A stretch of 5,790 bases of DNA from JAWLDB01 sp041686915 (lineage in GTDB: Bacteria > Bacillota > UBA994 > UBA5500), in contig JAWLDB010000169.1 of NCBI GenBank assembly GCA_041686915.1, forward strand, positions 1 through 5,790, in the 5' to 3' direction. Below the pieces are notes generated by a model, which was not told the DNA's origin, ran no database searches, and saw only the letters and a program-made list of their open reading frames with translations. A program made the translations under genes and the position numbers. Of the stretch, positions 1 to 4,007 are shown one piece after another. How positions within the stretch are numbered: position 1 is the first letter of the stretch; each line of letters begins with the position of its first letter.

Positions 1-1100
1 CGCCGCATGAAGATCTCTTCAATCACACGTGACTGGGCATTAGTCCGATATAGTACTGCCATATCGCTCAGGGCATACCCGCGAGAGACCAGGTCGTCTA
101 TCTGTGAAGCCACAAATGCAGCCTCTTCATGCTCGTTACCAGCCGAGAAGATGACTACCGGCTCTCCACAGGGATTGGCTGTCCACAGAGCTTTCCGTTT
201 ACGATACAGATTGTTGGCGACAACTGTATTGGCTGCATCCAGGATGTTCTGCGTAGAGCGATAGTTCTGCTCAAGTTTAATTACCACCGCGTCAGGGAAA
301 TCCTTTTCAAACTCCAGGATATTGCGCAGATCAGCGCCGCGAAAGGCATAAATTGACTGGTCATCGTCACCTACTACCAGCAGGTTGCGATGCTTGGCAG
401 CGAGCAACTTGACCAAGGTGTACTGCGCATGGTTTGTGTCCTGGTACTCATCCACCAAGACATACCTGAATTTGCTCTGATAAAACTCTCTGACATCGGC
501 ATTTTTCTCAAGGAGCTCAACAGTCAGCCTGAGCAAGTCATCAAAGTCAACTGCGTTGTTGTGCTGTAGTTTGCTTTGGTAACGCTCATATACGCTGGCC
601 ACAATCTCTTCGAAGTAATCGCTGGCTGAACGGCTATAGGCTCGCGGTTCTTTCAACTCGTTCTTAGCGCGGCTAATGGCCGCAAGTAGGGCCGAAGGTT
701 TGAAGCGATCGGTGCTGATCTCCAACTCCTGCATGCAGGACCTGATCAGCGTGGTTTGCTCACTAGTATCATAGATGACAAAGTTGCGGCCAAGCCCAAG
801 CCTTTCTCCATCCTGCCGCAGTATGCGCACGCAGGCGGAGTGGAAGGTACTCACCCACATTCCCCTTGTGTCTGGGACCAACTGCTGCAATCTTTCCTGC
901 ATTTCACGCGCAGCTTTATTGGTAAAGGTGATGGCCAGAATTTCAGCAGGATGCACCCGCTGTTGCTTGATAAGCCAAGCTATGCGGTATGTCAACACCC
1001 GGGTCTTGCCACTGCCCGCACCTGCCAAGATGAGCAAGGGGCCTGGGCCGGCTGTTACGGCCTGCTTTTGTACCGGGTTTAAGCTATCCAATGAAAACAT
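1..1100 (-). CDS. pcrA: ATP-dependent DNA helicase PcrA/UvrD, N-terminal part (3' end off window)
   Basis: A superfamily 1A 3'-5' DNA helicase acting in repair and replication; only the first 366 residues are inside the window, about half of the usual 720-750. I read the frame by hand on the minus strand and found no stop. Motifs appear in family order: Q-motif LNPVQKQAV (7-15), Walker A AGAGSGKT (26-33), motif Ia ITFTNKAAREM (57-67), motif Ib STFHS (84-88), Walker B VDEYQDTN (216-223), motif III VVGDDDQSIYAFRGAD (242-257) and motif IV LEQNYRST (276-283). The aromatic residue in motif III is Phe253, where the well-studied PcrA and UvrD have the DNA-stacking Trp, a conservative change. The ATG at 1100 is supported by AGGAGG at 1106-1111, five bases upstream, and by the normal distance to the Q-motif. 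PcrA, the usual form in Gram-positives, is more likely than UvrD or Rep because of the lineage inferred from the neighbours. Confidence 0.95.
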   Translation of the reverse strand, partial: MFSLDSLNPVQKQAVTAGPGPLLILAGAGSGKTRVLTYRIAWLIKQQRVHPAEILAITFTNKAAREMQERLQQLVPDTRGMWVSTFHSACVRILRQDGERLGLGRNFVIYDTSEQTTLIRSCMQELEISTDRFKPSALLAAISRAKNELKEPRAYSRSASDYFEEIVASVYERYQSKLQHNNAVDFDDLLRLTVELLEKNADVREFYQSKFRYVLVDEYQDTNHAQYTLVKLLAAKHRNLLVVGDDDQSIYAFRGADLRNILEFEKDFPDAVVIKLEQNYRSTQNILDAANTVVANNLYRKRKALWTANPCGEPVVIFSAGNEHEEAAFVASQIDDLVSRGYALSDMAVLYRTNAQSRVIEEIFMR

Positions 1101-1128
1101 AGGTGCCTCCTCATATGGGTAGATTGGT

Positions 1129-1162
1129 AAAACCAAACAGACAGGTCTCGCGACCTGTCCTG
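1129..1162 (-). terminator. Terminator-like hairpin in the pcrA leader (folT terminator or attenuator)
   Basis: On the minus strand an 8-bp perfect stem, GACAGGTC/GACCTGTC (1159-1152 with 1147-1140), is closed by a GCGA tetraloop of the stable GNRA class. Two more pairs extend it past a one-base bulge. A T-rich run, TGTTTGGTTTT (1139-1129), follows directly. This is the shape of an intrinsic terminator for transcripts coming from folT. It ends only about 18 bases before the pcrA Shine-Dalgarno sequence, so there is little room for a separate pcrA promoter after it. It may therefore act as an attenuator. Not tested by folding software. Confidence 0.55.
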
Positions 1163-1163
1163 T

Positions 1164-1181
1164 TAGCTTCTAGAGAAGCTA
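1164..1181 (-). repeat. Inverted repeat (7-bp stem, tetraloop) next to the pcrA leader terminator
   Basis: TAGCTTC and GAAGCTA form a perfect 7-bp stem around a four-base loop. It lies one base from the terminator-like hairpin at 1138-1162, so a minus-strand transcript would carry the two hairpins back to back. No U-tract follows it, so it is not a terminator by itself. Function unknown. Confidence 0.5.
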
Positions 1182-1229
1182 CAATAAATCCTCTATCGAC
1201 ATTCAACCAGTATCATGCAGCCCTGCACT

Positions 1230-1263
1230 GAACAATGCCTGAGATTCTGCTATGGCGTTGTTC
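1230..1263 (-). repeat. Inverted repeat just downstream of folT
   Basis: GAACAATGCC (1230-1239) and GGCGTTGTTC (1254-1263) pair over 10 bp around a 14-base loop. As plus-strand RNA all ten positions pair, including one G-U. As minus-strand RNA there is a single C-A mismatch. It begins eight bases after the folT stop codon. It may protect or end the folT transcript, but no clear T-tract follows it on the minus strand. Confidence 0.45.
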
Positions 1264-1271
1264 GCAGACCC

Positions 1272-1793
1272 CTACCGGGTGTTGGCGACAGCTAGCCAAG
1301 CCTTGCGCAATGCGGCCAGCAGGACTGCATATGTAGGAATAGTAACAACTTGGCTTACTACGCGCAAAGGGAGGAGGGCAAAAGCAGTCTTACCACTGAT
1401 AAGGGTGACCCAGTAGGTACCGAGTATAAGAGAAGTGATGACCTGAGACAAGGCTACGGCAACTAGTAGGCGCCAGAACGCGCTGGTCAGGCGGCGTTCA
1501 CCTAGCACAAGGGGTGCAATTGTGCCGACCAAGCCTGAAGAGAGCGTAAACCCAGGAAAGTAGCCAAAACCGGCGGGAAATCCGAAAAAACCTACCAGAT
1601 CAGCCAGCACTCCAACGACGAAACCTGCCAACGGCCCAAAAATCAGTCCGGCCAACATGATTGGTACTCCGCCAAAACCGATACGGATCAAGGGAGTTTG
1701 AATGCTAAGCAACCTGGTAGCTATCACAGATAAAGCCAGCAGCATTGCCATTACTGCCAGCCTGCGGGTATACCCTGATGTTTTCTTTGCCAT
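1272..1793 (-). CDS. folT: ECF transporter S component, FolT family (probable folate uptake)
   Basis: Small integral membrane protein (173 residues, usual for S components) that binds a vitamin and is energised by a shared EcfA-EcfA'-EcfT module, which is not in this window. A short basic N-terminus precedes about six hydrophobic segments. The segment at residues 27-57, with the pieces SIQTPLIRIGFG, GVPIMLAGL and IFGPLAG, together with YFPGFTLS (78-85) and TYWVTLISGK...LLPLRV (126-145), is typical of the folate-family S components rather than the riboflavin, biotin or thiamine types. The ATG at 1793 has AAGGAG at 1803-1808, nine bases upstream. The stop at 1272 is TAG. I saw no tetrahydrofolate riboswitch in the 87 bases upstream. 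The substrate is inferred from family motifs; pantothenate or another vitamin is possible. Confidence 0.78.
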   Translation of the reverse strand: MAKKTSGYTRRLAVMAMLLALSVIATRLLSIQTPLIRIGFGGVPIMLAGLIFGPLAGFVVGVLADLVGFFGFPAGFGYFPGFTLSSGLVGTIAPLVLGERRLTSAFWRLLVAVALSQVITSLILGTYWVTLISGKTAFALLPLRVVSQVVTIPTYAVLLAALRKAWLAVANTR

Positions 1794-1880
1794 GGTCGAC
1801 CACTCCTTGCCGTGCTGCTCATATTCTGTGTCTTGCCAGTGAATTTTATCAGGCAGTCACAAGGCGGTCAACCGATGGAC

Positions 1881-2240
1881 CTATTTCAAGATTTGTTCGA
1901 CAGTTGATCTGAAGTTTAGAATGTCAAACGGTTTGTGGATACATCCAACCGCCCCCAAGGCTTTGGCCTCAGCTAGTTTACCCTGGTCCTCAGCCGCGGT
2001 TATCATCAGTACCGGCAAACCAGGTACTTGTTTCTGCACTTCGGCCAGCGTCTCTATGCCACTCAACCCTGGCATGTTCATATCGAGCAGGATTATGTCC
2101 GGTCTTTCTGCGAGCTGCTGGAGCGCCTCCGCACCTGTCTTGGCAAGCAAGACACGGCATCCAAGCTCAGCAACAACCTCCCCGAGCAGTACCCGTATGC
2201 CTGCCTGGTCATCCACTATGAGTACGGTTTTAGACTGCAT
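1881..2240 (-). CDS. spo0F: Spo0F-like single-domain response regulator (sporulation phosphorelay)
   Basis: Stand-alone receiver domain of 119 residues with no output domain. In Bacillus, Spo0F takes phosphate from sensor kinases and passes it through Spo0B to Spo0A. The receiver residues are all present: acidic pair Asp10-Asp11, phosphoacceptor Asp53, Thr81 and Lys103. Several stretches match what I know of Bacillus Spo0F: VDDQ-x-GIR-x-LL-x-EV (9-22), LLDM-xx-PG-xx-GIE (51-63) and KPFDI (103-107). Tyr13 of Bacillus Spo0F, which contacts Spo0B and Rap phosphatases, is Ala13 here. The reading frame stays open to an ATG at 2306, but I chose the ATG at 2240. It follows a Shine-Dalgarno-like element at 2245-2255, gives MQSKTVLIVDD as in receiver domains, and lies downstream of a sigma-H-type promoter that the longer form would contain. 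A CheY-like or other Spo0F paralogue is the alternative. Confidence 0.82.
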   Translation of the reverse strand: MQSKTVLIVDDQAGIRVLLGEVVAELGCRVLLAKTGAEALQQLAERPDIILLDMNMPGLSGIETLAEVQKQVPGLPVLMITAAEDQGKLAEAKALGAVGCIHKPFDILNFRSTVEQILK

Positions 2241-2244
2241 CAGT

Positions 2245-2255
2245 ATCACCATCCT
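2245..2255 (-). promoter_or_regulatory. Ribosome binding site that fixes the spo0F start
   Basis: AGGATGGTGAT on the minus strand matches the extended anti-Shine-Dalgarno complement AGGAGGTGAT apart from one substituted or inserted T region, and it ends four bases before the ATG at 2240. It favours this start over the in-frame ATGs further upstream (2252, 2264, 2270, 2276 and 2306), none of which has as good a site. Confidence 0.6.
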
Positions 2256-2274
2256 AACTTGCATACCCATAGTC

Positions 2275-2303
2275 ATATTCGCCGCTAATGGTCCAAATCC
2301 TTC
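2275..2303 (-). promoter_or_regulatory. Sigma-H-type promoter of spo0F
   Basis: On the minus strand GAAGGATTT (2303-2295) and GGCGAATAT (2283-2275) are 11 bases apart. Both match the Bacillus sigma-H consensus as I know it (RnAGGAwww, 11-12 bases, RnnGAATww) at every defined position. Transcription would start near 2266-2269, giving a leader of about 26-29 bases before the ATG at 2240. Bacillus subtilis spo0F is also transcribed from a sigma-H promoter, so sequence and gene identity support each other. Confidence 0.75.
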
Positions 2304-2358
2304 CAAAAGAATAGATAGTCAGCTTAAGCGACTCTAGAACTGCGCGGTATACATCAGT

Positions 2359-2364
2359 TATAAT
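2359..2364 (+). promoter_or_regulatory. Probable -10 box of the yedF promoter
   Basis: A perfect TATAAT lies 45 bases before the yedF start, which would give a leader of roughly 40 bases. The -35 region is poor: TAGAAC at 2335-2340 matches TTGACA at three of six positions at an 18-base spacing. The promoter may therefore need an activator or rely on the -10 region. The 7-base direct repeat TATACAT occurs at 2348-2354 and 2364-2370, on either side of the box. Confidence 0.45.
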
Positions 2365-2409
2365 ATACATAAGTAATTCTTAGGTCTTGTAGCTGAGGGA
2401 GGATTCGTT

Positions 2410-2997
2410 ATGCAGACAGTTGATTGCCGTGGGTTAGCCTGCCCGGAGCCGGTGATACGAACTAAACGGGCCTTGGATAGCATTAGTGTAGGGGTGGTCG
2501 TCTCCATCGTTGACAATCGCGTAGCTCGAGAAAACATTCTACGCCTGGTAGATAGCCTGGGCCTGCAGGCTACGGTTGATGAACAGGACAACCTGATCCA
2601 AATAGAGATTGCCAAAGGAAGCGTGGAAACACCAACTCCCGTTGTAGCCACTCGAGAATACGAAAAAATCGCGCTGTTGGTGACCAGCAATCTATTTGGG
2701 AAAGGCGAAGCTGCACTTGGTGAGGCACTCATGAAGAGCTTCTTCTACGCCCTGACGGAAAACGACAGACTACCGACGGAAATCTTCTTCGTAAACAGCG
2801 CAGTCAAGCTGACCTGCGCTGGTTCAGGCGTTCTGGAGAGAATTAAACAGCTAGCAGCAAATGGGGTGCAGATTATGAGCTGCGGAACCTGCTTGGACTT
2901 CTATCAGTTGAAAGAGCAGTTGGCTGTCGGTGAGGTTACCAATATGTATACGATTGTGGAAAGCATCACCAAAGCAGATAAGACAATCACCTTGTAG
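2410..2997 (+). CDS. yedF: Selenium metabolism protein YedF (TusA-like plus DsrE-like domains)
   Basis: Two-domain cytoplasmic protein of 195 residues, the full family length. Residues 1-70 are a TusA/SirA-like sulfur-carrier domain with the CPEP motif (Cys11, Pro12, Pro14) and the usual DCRGLACPEPV context. After a short linker (71-84), residues 85-195 form a DsrE/DsrF-like domain. This second domain starts LLVTSNLFGKGE and carries Cys136 and a CGTC pair (Cys158, Cys161). YedF proteins are found in bacteria that use selenium, often beside selD, and are thought to handle a persulfide or perselenide on the N-terminal Cys; the exact reaction is not settled. Here no selenium gene is adjacent, and the gene is transcribed alone, divergent from spo0F and convergent with dapF. 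GGGAGG at 2397-2402, seven bases before the ATG, supports the start. Confidence 0.88.
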   Translation: MQTVDCRGLACPEPVIRTKRALDSISVGVVVSIVDNRVARENILRLVDSLGLQATVDEQDNLIQIEIAKGSVETPTPVVATREYEKIALLVTSNLFGKGEAALGEALMKSFFYALTENDRLPTEIFFVNSAVKLTCAGSGVLERIKQLAANGVQIMSCGTCLDFYQLKEQLAVGEVTNMYTIVESITKADKTITL

Positions 2998-3001
2998 AGG
3001 A

Positions 3002-3031
3002 CAGGGCCGCCTGCTAACTCAGGCGGCCCTG
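3002..3031. terminator. Bidirectional terminator between convergent yedF and dapF
   Basis: CAGGGCCGCCTG (3002-3013) and CAGGCGGCCCTG (3020-3031) form a perfect 12-bp GC-rich stem with a six-base loop. It starts four bases after the yedF stop and ends six bases from the dapF stop. The T-tract is weak on both strands (CTAGTCTTATCT on plus), but the stem's strength and position between convergent genes fit a shared terminator. Confidence 0.7.
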
Positions 3032-3037
3032 CTAGTC

Positions 3038-3898
3038 TTATCTACCATTTCCGAACGCTAGACGAGTTTCTGGCCAGTCTCCGGAGAACACCTCTACGGC
3101 CGGTCCGGTCATCAATACCCGCTGATGATTACGCCAATGTACATGCAGCGCACCTCCTGGCAACGCTACTGTTATCTGGTCCTCGGTTAAGCCGTTCAGA
3201 ACGCAGGCGACCGCCACAGCACAAGCCCCAGTCCCGCAGGCTAAGGTAAGTCCGGCTCCCCTTTCCCAGACCTTGACTTTGACTAACTCGGGGTTAACTA
3301 CCCGCACAAATTCTACGTTGGTACCCCGCGGAAAGACAGCATGTTTCTCCAGGGCATAACCATCCTGCGCTATGTCGACCTTTTCCAAGTCAGGCACAAA
3401 CACGACCGCGTGAGGAACCCCCATGAGCAAGGCGGTTACCCGATAAACCTTCTCCCCCGCTCTTACTGGCACCAGCACAGCCGGGTTTTGCTCTGTCTGC
3501 ATTGGGATTCTCTCGGGGTCCAGGATGGGAAGCCCCATATCCGCTGTCACGCTCTCCACACAACCCTCTTTGACGGCTAGTTTAATTTGCATGATACCAG
3601 CCAATGTCTCTACTGATAGCTCCGTCCAGCGGCAAAGCCCATGCTCATAAGCATATTTAGCGGCACACCTGATAGCATTGCCGCACATCTCAGCCTCTGA
3701 GCCATCCGAGTTGATAATCTGCATGCGAAAATCTGCAATCTGTGATGGACGCAATAGTACCAGCCCGTCTGCGCCGACGCCAAAATGGCGGTGACAGATG
3801 CTGCGGGCTAAGCCAGCCAAATCTGCTGATGGCAGGCCGTTGAATGCTTCTATCAGGATGAAGTCATTGCCAAGTCCCTGTACTTTAGTGAAGCGCAT
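3038..3898 (-). CDS. dapF: Diaminopimelate epimerase
   Basis: Cofactor-independent racemase converting LL- to meso-diaminopimelate in lysine and peptidoglycan precursor synthesis; cytoplasmic. The 286 residues match the usual length (about 275-285). Both catalytic cysteines are present in their motifs: Cys72 in SDGSEAEMCGNAIRC and Cys221 in GLTLACGTGACAVAV. Other family signatures are the N-terminal KVQGLGNDF (5-13), HFGVGADGL (38-46), FPRGTNVEFV (189-198) and TGPAVEVFSGDW (264-275). The two pseudo-symmetric halves each supply one Cys. The ATG at 3898 has a very strong Shine-Dalgarno sequence, GAGGAGGTGA (3903-3912). The upstream gene ends in a terminator at 3960-3994, so dapF should have its own promoter in about 3899-3959. 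I found no convincing one (TATGCT with a poor -35 is the best). It also supports spore-cortex and cell-wall supply, with no operon partner here. Confidence 0.96.
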   Translation of the reverse strand: MRFTKVQGLGNDFILIEAFNGLPSADLAGLARSICHRHFGVGADGLVLLRPSQIADFRMQIINSDGSEAEMCGNAIRCAAKYAYEHGLCRWTELSVETLAGIMQIKLAVKEGCVESVTADMGLPILDPERIPMQTEQNPAVLVPVRAGEKVYRVTALLMGVPHAVVFVPDLEKVDIAQDGYALEKHAVFPRGTNVEFVRVVNPELVKVKVWERGAGLTLACGTGACAVAVACVLNGLTEDQITVALPGGALHVHWRNHQRVLMTGPAVEVFSGDWPETRLAFGNGR

Positions 3899-3959
3899 AG
3901 GCTCACCTCCTCTATCTCTAGCATATTAATGTGCGCTGCCTGTGTGTTACTCCAGATGC

Positions 3960-3994
3960 AAAAACGGGTTGACCACTTAGCATGATCAACCCGT
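3960..3994 (-). terminator. Intrinsic terminator of the antiporter-like gene
   Basis: On the minus strand ACGGGTTGA and TCAACCCGT form a perfect 9-bp stem (3994-3986 with 3972-3964) around a 13-base loop. A TTTTT run (3964-3960) overlaps the base of the stem and completes a standard intrinsic terminator. It lies 13 bases after the stop codon at 4008 and separates this transcript from dapF. Confidence 0.85.
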
Positions 3995-4007
3995 GTTGTC
4001 TATGACG

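Noticed and set aside
756..1122. Plus-strand reading frames opposite the start of pcrA
   Set aside because: The opposite strand encodes all expected helicase motifs in one uninterrupted frame; these frames have no recognisable domain.
1178..1206. TTGAAT as a -35 box for a pcrA promoter on the minus strand
   Set aside because: No acceptable -10 hexamer lies 16-18 bases downstream (TTGTAG or TGTAGC only).
1832..1863. Pairings CTTG/CAAG, TGCC/GGCA and GTGA/TCAC that could form a small pseudoknot between spo0F and folT
   Set aside because: The arms are only four bases and partly exclude one another; likely chance.
1794..1880. Possible tetrahydrofolate riboswitch upstream of folT
   Set aside because: I looked for the conserved core of that riboswitch and did not find it, and 87 bases is tight for it.
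1896..1902. TGTCGAA, a core Spo0A box, on the minus strand about 100 bases before folT
   Set aside because: It lies inside the 3' end of the spo0F coding sequence; a 7-mer is expected about this often by chance in such a window.
2241..2306. Longer spo0F reading frame starting at the ATG at 2306
   Set aside because: It would add 22 residues unlike any receiver domain and would place the sigma-H promoter inside the coding region.
2322..2329. 8-bp palindrome GCTTAAGC in the spo0F-yedF gap
   Set aside because: Too short and isolated to call an operator.
2358..2732. Minus-strand reading frame of 124 codons opposite yedF
   Set aside because: It is antisense to a well-supported gene, shows no family motif and has a low-complexity Ser/Arg/Thr composition.
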